DNA from: Flavobacteriaceae bacterium
GTDB taxonomy: Bacteria > Bacteroidota > Bacteroidia > Flavobacteriales > Flavobacteriaceae
DNA: 64,000 nucleotides
Reading direction: 5' to 3'
Assembly: GCA_027490305.1 (NCBI GenBank)
Contig: JAIXYI010000057.1
Coordinates: 26,755-90,754 of the forward strand
Under the pieces are notes generated by a model. The model worked only from the letters and a program-made list of their open reading frames with translations, was not told the origin of the DNA and did not search any database. The translations under genes and the position numbers were made by a program. Shown piece after piece: positions 46,160 through 55,087 of the stretch. The first letter of the stretch is position 1, and each line of letters opens with the position of its first letter.

Positions 46160-46267
46160 CCTTTTTGGGGTCCGTTCCTACCCTATTCCCCACATTCCGA
46201 AAAAAAAAATAAAGCGAACTGTAACAATCCGGATCCTCCTCCGGTCATTATTCCAACGTAACGCACT

Positions 46268-46825
46268 TTGGAACAGAACAATCACGATATCGACCGGTTG
46301 GTCTCCCTTTGCAGGGAGCAAAACCGTGGCGCGCAGTTCCAACTCTATAAGTTATACAACAAGGCGATGTATAATACGGCGTTACGGATCCTCCGGGACG
46401 AGCATGCGGCGGAGGATGCGATGCAGGAAGCCTTCCTGAAAGCCTTCACGAAACTCGATAGTTTTCGGGGCGACGTGACCTTCGGGGCCTGGCTGAAGCG
46501 CATCGTCGTAAATGAAAGCATCGATCAATTGAAAAAAGCTGATAAGCGGCAGGAAACCGACCTTGAGCCCATCCTCTATAAAACTGAGGACGAGGCCTCG
46601 AACGGAGACGAAGGGTTTTCCTTCCGTGACCTGCAAATGCAGCAAGTGCGCCAGGCACTGCAACAATTGAAAGAGAGCTACCGCACCGTTTTGACGCTTT
46701 TGTTCATTGAAGGATACGACCAGGAAGAAATCCAGGAGATCCTGAACATCAACGCCGGAAATTGTCGAACACTGATCAGCCGGGCCAAAGACAGCCTGCG
46801 CATCAAATTGCAACTGGTATCATGA
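46268..46825 (+). CDS. ECF RNA polymerase sigma factor
   Basis: 185 residues with sigma-70 region 2 (about 20-90: LYKLYNKAMYNTALRILRDEHAAEDAMQEAFLKAF, including the -10 binding helix) and region 4 (about 122-175: LQQLKESYRTVLTLLFIEGYDQEEIQEIL then RTLISRAKDSL). No ATG is in frame near the start; TTG at 46268 is the best start codon. The downstream partner overlaps by 4 bp and looks like its anti-sigma factor. Confidence 0.92.
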   Translation: MEQNNHDIDRLVSLCREQNRGAQFQLYKLYNKAMYNTALRILRDEHAAEDAMQEAFLKAFTKLDSFRGDVTFGAWLKRIVVNESIDQLKKADKRQETDLEPILYKTEDEASNGDEGFSFRDLQMQQVRQALQQLKESYRTVLTLLFIEGYDQEEIQEILNINAGNCRTLISRAKDSLRIKLQLVS

Positions 46826-47358
46826 AAGAGAACGAAACAGACGAACTGAAAGCCCTTTTTGCCTCCTTTGAGTGGAATACGGAAGAACCGAATGAAGGCC
46901 ACGAACTGCGGTTCCTGCAAAAACTTGACCGTCCGAAACGCCGGCGCCGGCGTCTGTATGGTGCGTTGTCGATCGCGGCATCCGTGGTGCTGTTACTGGG
47001 TGTCTTCCTTTGGAAAAACCAACCGGCGGCCCCTACCTACCAAATGTCGCCCGAAAACCGGGAGGCGCAGACCTACTTTGCTTCTGTAATCAGGAAAGAG
47101 CTCGCGACGATACAGAAAGAAGATACGCCGGTTGCCCGGGGCATGGTCGACGATGCCGTGAAGCAAATGGCGAAGATGGAGGCCGATTACGACCGCCTGG
47201 CAGCGGAATTGGCCCGAAAAGGTGAAAACGAACAACTGATTTTCGCCATGATTACGAACCTTAAGACGCGGATTGAATTCCTCGAACGCGTCTCGCATCA
47301 AATTGAAACGATCAAACAAATACATTCAGAAGCACACGAAGATGAAAACACTCTTTAA
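46822..47358 (+). CDS. Probable anti-sigma factor, single-pass membrane protein
   Basis: 178 residues: an acidic cytoplasmic N-terminus (about 1-40), an arginine cluster (RPKRRRRRLY), one membrane helix (46-64) and a helical periplasmic domain with a coiled-coil stretch (ADYDRLAAELARKGENEQLIF). No known anti-sigma signature was found, so the role rests on its 4-bp overlap with the sigma gene. It overlaps the next gene by 17 bp. Confidence 0.75.
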   Translation: MKENETDELKALFASFEWNTEEPNEGHELRFLQKLDRPKRRRRRLYGALSIAASVVLLLGVFLWKNQPAAPTYQMSPENREAQTYFASVIRKELATIQKEDTPVARGMVDDAVKQMAKMEADYDRLAAELARKGENEQLIFAMITNLKTRIEFLERVSHQIETIKQIHSEAHEDENTL

Positions 47359-48388
47359 ATTTCTACTATTGCTGGTATGCGCCGTGAGTCCGTTGGCCCG
47401 TGCGGCCGGCAACGACGACGACGTCCGCAAGGAGAAAACCGTCAGTAAAACCTTTTCGGTAAATCCGGACGCGACACTCGACGTAACGAACCAATTCGGC
47501 AGCGTCTACGTAACGACGAGCGATGACGCCGTTATCAGTATCAAAGCCGTTGTAAAAGTATCGGGCAAAAATCCGGATGCGGTGGAAAAACGCCTCAACG
47601 GTATCGATATCGAACTGGAAGGAAGCCGCTCGCTTGTCACGGCCCGCACGAAAATCGGTAACGGCGCTCGTACGAGCATCGAAATCAACTACACCATCAC
47701 CATCCCGCGAAAAGGCAACATCAAGATCAACAACCAGTATGGCGCTGTTTTGCTCGACCGTATTGCCGGAGACGCCAGCCTTAACATCCAGTACGGACGT
47801 TTAACGGCAGCAGCCCTGGAAGGCGACACCTCGCTCAATATGCAGTATTGCGACGATTCACAGGTAACCTCACTGCGTTCAGGGACCGTCAATATCGAAT
47901 ATTCCGAACTCACTGTGGCGAAGACGAAGACGATGAAGGCCAATAGCTCGTATAGCGATCTGAGTGTTGACGATGCCGATAACCTCAGCGTAGCGATGAA
48001 CTATGGCGACCTGAAGGTAAAAACGGGCTCCACGGTTGTCGTCAATGGCAACTATTTCGGGATGAACCTTGGCACGCTTGAGAAATCGCTGACGGCCCGC
48101 GGCAACTACGATTCGTTCAAGATTGGGAACATCTTGCCGGGTGCCGGAAATGTGTCGATCAGCGGCGACTATACGAACGTCGACCTTACATATGATGCCA
48201 ATTACGCGTTCGACTTCGACATCAAACTGAACTATGTCGATTTCCGTCCGCCCGGCGGCTGGCAATACAAATCGCGGCGTGAAACACACAGTTCCACTTC
48301 CTATCAGGGTACGTATAAAACGGCTGGCGCCAATCGGTTGACGATTGACCTCGACTATGGCAGCCTGAAAGTGGACAAGAAATCATAA
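47342..48388 (+). CDS. Exported beta-solenoid-like protein (DUF4097-type repeats)
   Basis: 348 residues: a signal peptide (about 1-22, PLARAAG) then repeated short strands such as NIKINNQYGAVLLDRI, SLNIQYGRLTAAAL, TVNIEYSELTVAK, VAMNYGDLKVKT, with a period close to 20 residues. This is the pattern of adhesin-like beta-solenoid proteins of the DUF4097 type. Role unknown; probably a target of the sigma/anti-sigma pair it follows. Confidence 0.85.
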   Translation: MKTLFKFLLLLVCAVSPLARAAGNDDDVRKEKTVSKTFSVNPDATLDVTNQFGSVYVTTSDDAVISIKAVVKVSGKNPDAVEKRLNGIDIELEGSRSLVTARTKIGNGARTSIEINYTITIPRKGNIKINNQYGAVLLDRIAGDASLNIQYGRLTAAALEGDTSLNMQYCDDSQVTSLRSGTVNIEYSELTVAKTKTMKANSSYSDLSVDDADNLSVAMNYGDLKVKTGSTVVVNGNYFGMNLGTLEKSLTARGNYDSFKIGNILPGAGNVSISGDYTNVDLTYDANYAFDFDIKLNYVDFRPPGGWQYKSRRETHSSTSYQGTYKTAGANRLTIDLDYGSLKVDKKS

Positions 48389-48415
48389 TCACCTTCCTCC
48401 TTAATCCTCATCATC

Positions 48416-49081
48416 ATGAAAAAAACACTTCTTGTATTCCTGCTCGCGGCCTTCTCGTTATCGGCCCAGCAAGTTGAAAAACGTCCATTGGGTAGCTTTA
48501 CCAAAATGGAAGTAACCGGTCACTTCGATGTGAAATTGGTTAAAACGGGCGATGCGATTCTCGTATCGGCTTCCGTACCGGCCTCACTGCCCCGCATCAA
48601 GACTGAAATCACCAACGGCATGCTCCGTATCTACGCGGACGGAACCGTAAAAGGCGACGTCGACATTACGGTGCCGTATACGACACTGAACGAAGTCGTG
48701 CTCAACGGGTCGGGTGACATCTCGGCCGATAGTGCGCTGCAAACCAAGAACCTGAAGGTCGTACTCACCGGGTCGGGCGACATTAAATTGGACGTAGCCG
48801 CTTCGGATGTAGACGTCACGCTGATTGGTTCAGGTGACCTTATCATCTCAGGTACCGCTGATGCCGTTTCGGCGTCGGTCAATGGGTCGGGCGACCTGGA
48901 TGCCGGTTCGTTGCGTGCGAAAACGGCGCGGGTGACCGTAACGGGCTCGGGCGATGCCACGGTATATGCGTCGGGTTCGATCAAAGCTGAAGTGGAAGGA
49001 TCGGGCGATATCCGCTATAAAGGGAATCCGGAACAGGAAGACACCAGCGTACACGGTTCTGGAAGTATAACCAAAGTATAG
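48416..49081 (+). CDS. Head GIN domain protein
   Basis: 221 residues: a signal peptide (1-18, SLSAQQ) and a GIN (DUF2807) right-handed beta-helix with repeated NGSGDI/GSGDL turns: LNGSGDISADS, TGSGDIKLDV, IGSGDLIIS, VNGSGDLDAG, EGSGDIRY. Envelope protein of unknown function; last gene of the sigma operon, 27 bp after the previous gene. Confidence 0.93.
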   Translation: MKKTLLVFLLAAFSLSAQQVEKRPLGSFTKMEVTGHFDVKLVKTGDAILVSASVPASLPRIKTEITNGMLRIYADGTVKGDVDITVPYTTLNEVVLNGSGDISADSALQTKNLKVVLTGSGDIKLDVAASDVDVTLIGSGDLIISGTADAVSASVNGSGDLDAGSLRAKTARVTVTGSGDATVYASGSIKAEVEGSGDIRYKGNPEQEDTSVHGSGSITKV

Positions 49082-49145
49082 TGTTGATACGCGTTAAAGT
49101 TAGCACCTTGCGACAGAACCTAAACTCCGGCCACCCAGCCGGAGT

Positions 49146-49334
49146 TTATCGTTTCATCACGATCTTGATGACGAACAGCAGGGCAACAAAAAACAGGAAC
49201 GCCAGTAGCACCTGGTAGTTGCCTTTGTAGAACACGCGATGCAGCGATTTGTCTTTCCTGTAGGCGATTACCATTCCGATAATGAACGCTACCAAGAAGC
49301 ATCCGGCGAAAATCCATTGTCCCTGTGAAAACAT
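49146..49334 (-). CDS. Small two-helix membrane protein
   Basis: 62 residues, two membrane helices (about 6-26 and 38-57) with a charged middle (YRKDKSLHRVFYKG). A TATCTTTG box on the minus strand (49360-49353) covers the first possible ATG at 49355, so translation must start at the second ATG at 49334. Conserved-looking but unrecognised. Confidence 0.65.
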   Translation of the reverse strand: MFSQGQWIFAGCFLVAFIIGMVIAYRKDKSLHRVFYKGNYQVLLAFLFFVALLFVIKIVMKR

Positions 49335-49352
49335 TGTTGGTAAAATTTTACG

Positions 49353-49360
49353 CAAAGATA
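49353..49360 (-). promoter_or_regulatory. -7 promoter box on the minus strand
   Basis: CAAAGATA on the plus strand, TATCTTTG on the minus strand. It serves the small membrane protein gene and decides its start. Confidence 0.6.
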
Positions 49361-49410
49361 CGCAGCCGCGCGGGCACTTTACGTATTTTCAAAATCGAAA
49401 AAACACCGAC

Positions 49411-49797
49411 ATGAAAAAACAGATCGACTGCGTAAAAGAGTTCCACACGGCGTTTCGTCTTGGCTATGCCGAGCATCCGACGGCCGACCTTGGCGAAAGC
49501 AAAACAATGCTTCGCTATAACCTGATGAAAGAAGAGAACGAGGAGTATCTGGAAGCGGCCCTCAATGGTGACCTGACGGAAGTAGCGGATGCGTTGGGCG
49601 ACATGATGTATATCCTTTGTGGTACCATCATCGAGCATGGGTTGCAGCACCTCATTGAAGATGTCTTTGACGAAATACAGCGCAGCAATATGAGTAAGCT
49701 GGGCAAAGACGGCCAGCCGATCTATCGGGAAGACGGCAAGGTGATGAAAGGACCGAATTATTTTAAACCGGATTTTTCAAGGTTTTTCAACTCCTGA
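49411..49797 (+). CDS. MazG-like nucleoside triphosphate pyrophosphohydrolase family protein
   Basis: 128 residues. The acidic helix pair of the all-alpha NTP-PPase fold is visible as MKEENEEYLEAALNGDLTEVADALGDMMYIL (EExxE and ExxD metal-binding motif). The family hydrolyses NTPs or related compounds to the monophosphate; the substrate here is unknown. Start at 49411; the open frame from 49282 contains the divergent small gene's promoter. Confidence 0.88.
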   Translation: MKKQIDCVKEFHTAFRLGYAEHPTADLGESKTMLRYNLMKEENEEYLEAALNGDLTEVADALGDMMYILCGTIIEHGLQHLIEDVFDEIQRSNMSKLGKDGQPIYREDGKVMKGPNYFKPDFSRFFNS

Positions 49798-49805
49798 TCC
49801 ACAAA

Positions 49806-49831
49806 AAAAGGCTACCCTCGGGTAGCCTTTT
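49806..49831. terminator. Bidirectional terminator
   Basis: GGCTACCC / GGGTAGCC stem flanked by A and T runs on both sides. Shared by the pyrophosphohydrolase gene and the convergent M49 peptidase gene. Confidence 0.85.
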
Positions 49832-49851
49832 GCATGCGTGATGACGCCTAC

Positions 49852-51885
49852 TTAATTCTCGTCAGGCAATACACCGTATGTTTTCGAGTAATACAACATC
49901 TGCTCGGCAAATGATTTTGGCTGCACGACATTGATTTTGGTAATCTTGCCGTTGCCATCGGTTTCCGGCACGAGCATAGGGTTCACGAAACCGCTGTAGG
50001 GCGGCGTGGTAAACTGTTTGTTGCGCTCGAGTACTTCTTTGTGCAACGTCTGGTCGACCTTTACGCCGTAGCCTTCTACCAACGCTTTGGCGGCTTTGAA
50101 ATCGCCTTCTGATTTGATGCGTTGGGTTTCGCGCAGCAACTGTCCGAAGAGTTCGTGCAGTTTCTCGTAGTTGGTGATATTGAAGTAGGTTTTTCCGTTG
50201 CGTGTAATCTTCTCTATCACGTTGTCTTTCTTGCCTTTTTCGAACACCCAGGCACTCACCCACTGGCGGTTACGCATGTGTGCTTCCTCGATATTGTCGC
50301 CTACTTTCAAACGGATAAGCTGTGTCATGAGGCCGTTGCGGATGTAGTGGTCGTAGGCGGCCATTCCGGTTTCTTTCCAGTTGTCGGTAAGGCCGAGTTC
50401 CTGGATTTTAGGATCGTAGAGGTAAAACAAGCCTACGAGGTCGGCGCGGCCTTCTTCCATGGTCGAGGCGTAGCTTTTGAGGGTTTCTTTCGGCGTGCCT
50501 ACTCCTTTGTTGATCTGCCCTGAGGCGTGGCCCACTACTTCGTGGAGAGCCGTGTGGAGTTTATCGGCAATCGCGCCATATTTCTCTTCGAGGCGGATTT
50601 CTTCTTTGTCGTTCGCGAATTCGGACAGGCGTCCTTTTCCGGCGGCGTGCTCATATGAGTCGATGATGTTGCCCAATGACACCGATTTGGAACCGTGCTC
50701 GGCGCGGATCCAGTCGGCGTTCGGGAGGTTCACACCAATTGGCGTGCTTGGTGACGAATCACCAGCTTCACCTGCGACGATGACGGTCTTATACGAAATA
50801 CCGACGACGTTCTTCTTTTTGTGCTCGGGCATCAAAGGTGAATGGTCTTCGAACCATTGGGCATTCTGCGACACCTTTTCCATTTTAGCCGACATATCGA
50901 AGTCTTTGATCTGCACGACGCTTTCATACGAACCACGGTAGCCCAGCGGGTCGTTGTAGACCTCTACAAACCCCTGGATGTAGTCGATGTTGCCGTCGGT
51001 AGCGTTCAACCATGCGATGTTATACTCGTCCCATTTTTTGAGGTCGCCGGTTTTATAGTACGCGATCAGCAGCGCCAGGGCGTCGGCCTGCTTTTGGTTT
51101 TCGGCCACGCCTTTCGCTTTTTCGAGCCAATAAACGATTTTGTCAATGGCGGGACCGTACATACCGCCGCTTTTCCAGACTTTCTCTTCGAGTTGGCCTG
51201 AGGCGTTGCGCACCAGTTTCGAGTTGAGTCCGAACGACACCGGGCGTGCCGGATCGGCCGGTACCATTTTCTTGTAAAACGCTTCCACCTCTTTCTCGGT
51301 AATGCCTTTATCGTAGAAATTGACGGCAGAACCAGCGAGGAGGCCTTTGCTTTCGTCGAGGTTGACTTTTTTGTTGTCGGCATCGTTGAAGAGGATTTCG
51401 ACGATCTCTGGTTTGAGGGACGTCTTGGTCTCGTTCAACAACTGCGTCAGGTACTCTTTGGTAAAATCCGGTTTGATCTTATCGCTTGAATAGTGGTGGT
51501 GGATGCCGTTGGCGAACCACACCCGTTTGAGGTAGATTTCGAACTTCTTCCAGTTGTCGTCTTCTTTGTCGCCTTTGTAGTTCACGTAGATGTTTTCAAG
51601 GGCGCGACGGATGGCGAGGTTGTAGCGGTAGTTCTGGTCCCAATGGATGTCACGGCCCGCGAGTCCGGCCTGCGTCAGGTAATACACATACTCCTGTTCT
51701 TTCAGCGAGAGGTTTTCCCACCCCGGAATCTGGTAGCGAAGCACCTGGATATCGGCGAACTGGTCGGCCATATAGTTAAAATCGCCGGAATCGGTAGCCG
51801 CTGTACCTGCCTTTTCGTCTTCCCCTTTGCAGGAGAACATCAGGACGGTCGCGAGGCACCATCCTGCCACTTTCGATATTTTCAT
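49852..51885 (-). CDS. Dipeptidyl-peptidase III (M49) lipoprotein
   Basis: 677 residues. Lipoprotein signal with lipobox LMFSC (about residue 19). Zinc motif HEVVGH (448-453) and the second motif EEGRAD (477-482), where canonical enzymes have EECRAE/D, place it in M49. Such genes are often mislabelled dihydrofolate reductase in Bacteroidota. It cleaves dipeptides from the N-terminus of small peptides in the periplasm. The start at 51885 gives a normal lipoprotein signal; the upstream open frame is rejected. Confidence 0.9.
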   Translation of the reverse strand: MKISKVAGWCLATVLMFSCKGEDEKAGTAATDSGDFNYMADQFADIQVLRYQIPGWENLSLKEQEYVYYLTQAGLAGRDIHWDQNYRYNLAIRRALENIYVNYKGDKEDDNWKKFEIYLKRVWFANGIHHHYSSDKIKPDFTKEYLTQLLNETKTSLKPEIVEILFNDADNKKVNLDESKGLLAGSAVNFYDKGITEKEVEAFYKKMVPADPARPVSFGLNSKLVRNASGQLEEKVWKSGGMYGPAIDKIVYWLEKAKGVAENQKQADALALLIAYYKTGDLKKWDEYNIAWLNATDGNIDYIQGFVEVYNDPLGYRGSYESVVQIKDFDMSAKMEKVSQNAQWFEDHSPLMPEHKKKNVVGISYKTVIVAGEAGDSSPSTPIGVNLPNADWIRAEHGSKSVSLGNIIDSYEHAAGKGRLSEFANDKEEIRLEEKYGAIADKLHTALHEVVGHASGQINKGVGTPKETLKSYASTMEEGRADLVGLFYLYDPKIQELGLTDNWKETGMAAYDHYIRNGLMTQLIRLKVGDNIEEAHMRNRQWVSAWVFEKGKKDNVIEKITRNGKTYFNITNYEKLHELFGQLLRETQRIKSEGDFKAAKALVEGYGVKVDQTLHKEVLERNKQFTTPPYSGFVNPMLVPETDGNGKITKINVVQPKSFAEQMLYYSKTYGVLPDEN

Positions 51886-52009
51886 ACGGATTTGATTGGA
51901 TAAATTAATTAGTATGCAACAAATGTACGCATTAGGTAACAGGAAAGTAAAAATGTTACCGAACCGTATACCGATATTTTTTACTTTTACGGCTGAAAGG
52001 ACCCATCCG

Positions 52010-53242
52010 ATGCGCATACTGAAATATGTCTTCCTGCTGATGCTCCTGGGGCTTGTGGCCCTTACGGTTTACGTCGCCACGCAAAAGGGTGAGTTCACAG
52101 TAACTCGTTCCGTTGTTATCGACGTACCGCGCAAGACCGTAGCCCGTTATGTGAACGACTACGGGAATTGGGCCTCCTGGTCGGCCTGGAAGCAGGATGC
52201 GCCCGATGCCGTTTTCCGTCACTCTGATATTTCGTCGGGTGTAGGGGCCTGGGTGCAATGGGAAGGCACAGGCGGTGGAAAACTTACCACTTTATCCTCG
52301 TCGGTCGACAGCGTATCGCAGAAAGCGCGCTTTTATGACGAAGCGGGACAATCGAGCCTGCGGTTTTCCGATACCCTCGGGAAGACCAAAGTGACCTGGA
52401 AAATCAAGGGTCGCGTTGACTTCATGACCAAAATAAACGCGACGTTCGGCGGTGGGGTTAACGGACTCATGAGCGACCTGGTCGAGCGCAGTTTGGAGAG
52501 CCTTCGCAAGACGCTTACCTACGAAATCAAAACCTATTCTATCCGTGTTTCCGGCAATGCCCGAAAGACCGGTGGTTTTTACCTTAAACAGACCTTTACC
52601 TGTAACGAAAGTGACGCCGACGGCCGCATTGCCAACGCCCTCGCCAAAATCGAGAAACTGCTGCGCAAGCAACGCACGGCTATGGCAGGTACGCCTTTCG
52701 TGATTCATGAAGCCTTCGATTATCCGACGAAGCGCGTTACCCTTTCGGTATGTGCGCCGCTTCGGGAAGAAATCTTCGTTTCGTCGGGCAGTGATATTTC
52801 CGTGGGCTTCCTTGATCCGTTCTATGCCGTTAAGGCGACGTTGACGGGTGACTATTCGCATCGGAAGTCCGCCCTGAAGAAAGCGACCGACTGGATGCAA
52901 CAAAAAGGCATCGCGGAGGCGACGCACCTGAAGCGGGTAGACGTGTATGTAAAGTATGCACCCGGCGCCCGACGTCCGTCACAATGGGTCACCGATTACC
53001 TGATTCCGACCGGACAGGCGGTGATCGCCAGCGATACCGATACGGATGCGCCTACTGATAGGGAGGCGACGACAGGAAGCACCACTCCCACTCCGTCATC
53101 CCCGGCAAAAACCACTACGGCTGCGCCACGGGTGCCGGCCACACGTCCGCAGGGAACGGCTACCCCAACGACGCAAAATGCGACTCCGGCCCACGCTCCT
53201 CCGGCTGCAACGGAACCCGCAGGAACCCGCACGCGACCGTAA
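52010..53242 (+). CDS. SRPBCC domain fused to GyrI-like domain with Thr/Pro-rich tail
   Basis: 410 residues: one N-terminal membrane helix (about 4-24), a START/SRPBCC ligand-binding domain (about 30-190, VIDVPRKTVARYVNDYGNWASW), a GyrI/AraC effector-binding-like domain (about 205-345, FVIHEAFDYPTKRVTLSV, KRVDVYVKYAPG), and a low-complexity tail of about 60 residues rich in Thr, Pro and Ala. The combination suggests a membrane-anchored small-molecule binder. The start is fixed by the helix. No operon partner. Confidence 0.8.
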   Translation: MRILKYVFLLMLLGLVALTVYVATQKGEFTVTRSVVIDVPRKTVARYVNDYGNWASWSAWKQDAPDAVFRHSDISSGVGAWVQWEGTGGGKLTTLSSSVDSVSQKARFYDEAGQSSLRFSDTLGKTKVTWKIKGRVDFMTKINATFGGGVNGLMSDLVERSLESLRKTLTYEIKTYSIRVSGNARKTGGFYLKQTFTCNESDADGRIANALAKIEKLLRKQRTAMAGTPFVIHEAFDYPTKRVTLSVCAPLREEIFVSSGSDISVGFLDPFYAVKATLTGDYSHRKSALKKATDWMQQKGIAEATHLKRVDVYVKYAPGARRPSQWVTDYLIPTGQAVIASDTDTDAPTDREATTGSTTPTPSSPAKTTTAAPRVPATRPQGTATPTTQNATPAHAPPAATEPAGTRTRP

Positions 53243-53296
53243 AAAGCGGTTTTTTGCCCGCGGCACTGCCCTACTGTAATTTCCAGACTTTTACCG

Positions 53297-53304
53297 TATC
53301 TTTG
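53297..53304 (+). promoter_or_regulatory. -7 promoter box of kdsA
   Basis: TATCTTTG, perfect TAnnTTTG, 18 bp before the ATG at 53323. It lies within the longest open frame (from 53254), so the shorter kdsA start is right. Confidence 0.65.
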
Positions 53305-53322
53305 CAGCGCAAAAAATCAGCG

Positions 53323-54141
53323 ATGGAACTGACGAACATACCCAACATCAAACATACCGACAGCGGCAACTTCTTCGTATTGGCCGGGCCTTGTGCCATC
53401 GAAGGCGAAGAAATGGCGATGACCATAGCCGAGCGTCTGGTAAAAATCACCGACAACCTCCGTATTCCTTATGTGTTTAAGGGATCTTTCAAGAAGGCCA
53501 ACCGTTCCCGTATCGACAGTTTCAGCGGTATCGGAGACGAAAAGGCACTTCGTATCCTGCGGAAGGTGAGTGAGACGTTTGGTATACCGACCGTCACCGA
53601 TATCCACACCAACGAAGACGCGCCGATGGCCGCCGAGTATGTGGACGTGCTGCAAATTCCGGCCTTTCTGGTGCGGCAAACTGACCTGGTGGTCGCTGCG
53701 GCGAAAACGGGTAAGACCGTCAACCTGAAAAAAGGCCAGTTTATGAGTCCGGAAAGCATGAAGCACGCCGTTCAAAAAGTGCTGGATTGCCAAAATGAGA
53801 ATGTCATGGTCACCGACCGGGGCACGATGTTTGGCTACCAGGACATGATCGTCGACTTCCGGGGTATCCCGACCATGCAACACTATGCCACTACGGTATT
53901 GGACGTAACCCACTCCCTGCAACAACCTAACCAGGTGGCGGGTGTAACAGGCGGGCGTCCGGATATGATCGAAACCATTGCGAAAGCCGGTATCGCCGTA
54001 GGAGTGGACGGTATCTTCATCGAAACCCACTTCGATCCGGCCAATGCCAAGAGCGACGGTGCCAATATGTTGCATCTCGACTATTTCGAAGGCCTGATGC
54101 AACGCCTGGTGGCCATTCGACAGACCATTCAGTCTTTTTAA
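53323..54141 (+). CDS. kdsA: 3-deoxy-8-phosphooctulonate synthase
   Basis: 272 residues with FVLAGPCAIEGEEMAMTIAERL, the PEP-binding KGSFKKANRSRIDSFSG and the metal-site region MVTDRGTMFGYQDMIVDFRGIP. It condenses PEP with arabinose 5-phosphate to Kdo-8-phosphate for lipopolysaccharide. Lone gene with its own promoter. Confidence 0.96.
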   Translation: MELTNIPNIKHTDSGNFFVLAGPCAIEGEEMAMTIAERLVKITDNLRIPYVFKGSFKKANRSRIDSFSGIGDEKALRILRKVSETFGIPTVTDIHTNEDAPMAAEYVDVLQIPAFLVRQTDLVVAAAKTGKTVNLKKGQFMSPESMKHAVQKVLDCQNENVMVTDRGTMFGYQDMIVDFRGIPTMQHYATTVLDVTHSLQQPNQVAGVTGGRPDMIETIAKAGIAVGVDGIFIETHFDPANAKSDGANMLHLDYFEGLMQRLVAIRQTIQSF

Positions 54142-54174
54142 GAAAAGAACCGCTTTTAATTCCCTTTATCACCC

Positions 54175-55020
54175 TTGAAAAAATTGACACTCGCGTTCGC
54201 CGTGCTGGCGTTCGCATGCGTACGGGCGCAAGACGCACAACCAGAAAAGTACACGGCGCACAACAAAGGAAAATTCTTCGTTTCGTGGGGCGGCAACCGC
54301 GAAACCTACTCCGACTCTGACGTTCGGTTTTGGGGTAACAACTACGACTTTACCGTTCATAACATGGGCGCCCACGACAAAGGGAAAGGTTACCACCTTG
54401 ACTATGTTGACCCGGTGCGTATGACCATTCCGCAAACCAACCTGCGCCTTGGCTATTACATCAGCGACCACTATAGCATCGCGATCGGCCTCGACCACAT
54501 GAAGTATGTCATGACATCGTTCCAGACCGCCGATGTAACCGGTTATATCGACTTGCCGGCTTCTGAGCCCGGTTCGGCTTACAATGGTGTATACGACCAT
54601 ACGCCGACCGTGATGACGAAGGAATTCCTGCAATATGAGCATACGGACGGACTCAACTACATCTTTGCGGAATTCTCGCGCGTGGATGACATTTCAACCT
54701 GGCTGACCCTGCCGAATACCGACAAAGTGCAATTCAATGTCACTGAGGGTGTTGGCGCCGGTATGCTCTATCCAAAAACGAATACTACGCTTCTCGGTAT
54801 GCAACGCCACGACGACTTCCATATTTCCGGGTATGGCCTGTCGTTAAAAGCCGGACTGAATATCACCTTTTTCAAGCACTTCTATATACAGGGCGAATTG
54901 AAAGGCGGGTATATCAACATGCCGGATATCAAGACCACACGCAGTGCGGATGACCACGCGTCGCAGGATTTCTTCTTCTTCCAGCGCATTATCGCGGTAG
55001 GCGGGATTTTCAAAGTTTGA
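54175..55020 (+). CDS. Exported outer-membrane-like beta protein, unknown
   Basis: 281 residues from a TTG start: signal peptide 1-18 (ACVRAQ) and alternating strands ending in an aromatic residue (RIIAVGGIFKV), typical of an outer-membrane beta barrel. NLRLGYYISDHYSIAIGLDHMKYVM is repeated in style through the sequence. No known family recognised. 33 bp after kdsA, so it may be co-transcribed. Confidence 0.75.
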   Translation: MKKLTLAFAVLAFACVRAQDAQPEKYTAHNKGKFFVSWGGNRETYSDSDVRFWGNNYDFTVHNMGAHDKGKGYHLDYVDPVRMTIPQTNLRLGYYISDHYSIAIGLDHMKYVMTSFQTADVTGYIDLPASEPGSAYNGVYDHTPTVMTKEFLQYEHTDGLNYIFAEFSRVDDISTWLTLPNTDKVQFNVTEGVGAGMLYPKTNTTLLGMQRHDDFHISGYGLSLKAGLNITFFKHFYIQGELKGGYINMPDIKTTRSADDHASQDFFFFQRIIAVGGIFKV

Positions 55021-55063
55021 TTTTTTTCGTGAAAATCGTTGCAGGCTATAGTTGAATTCCATT

Positions 55064-55080
55064 ACTTTGCATTTCAAAGT
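55064..55080. promoter_or_regulatory. Operator ACTTTG-N5-CAAAGT, copy 1
   Basis: ACTTTGCATTTCAAAGT: inverted repeat with six-base arms and a five-base spacer, overlapping the promoter -7-like TACTTTG, 7 bp before the start at 55088. An identical-arm copy occurs at 56013-56029. Probable binding site of the winged-helix regulator encoded at 55700-55996. Confidence 0.75.
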
Positions 55081-55087
55081 TCTTTTT

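Noticed and set aside
49852..51885. Dihydrofolate reductase as the product name.
   Set aside because: No DHFR fold or motifs; HEVVGH and EEGRAD define peptidase family M49.
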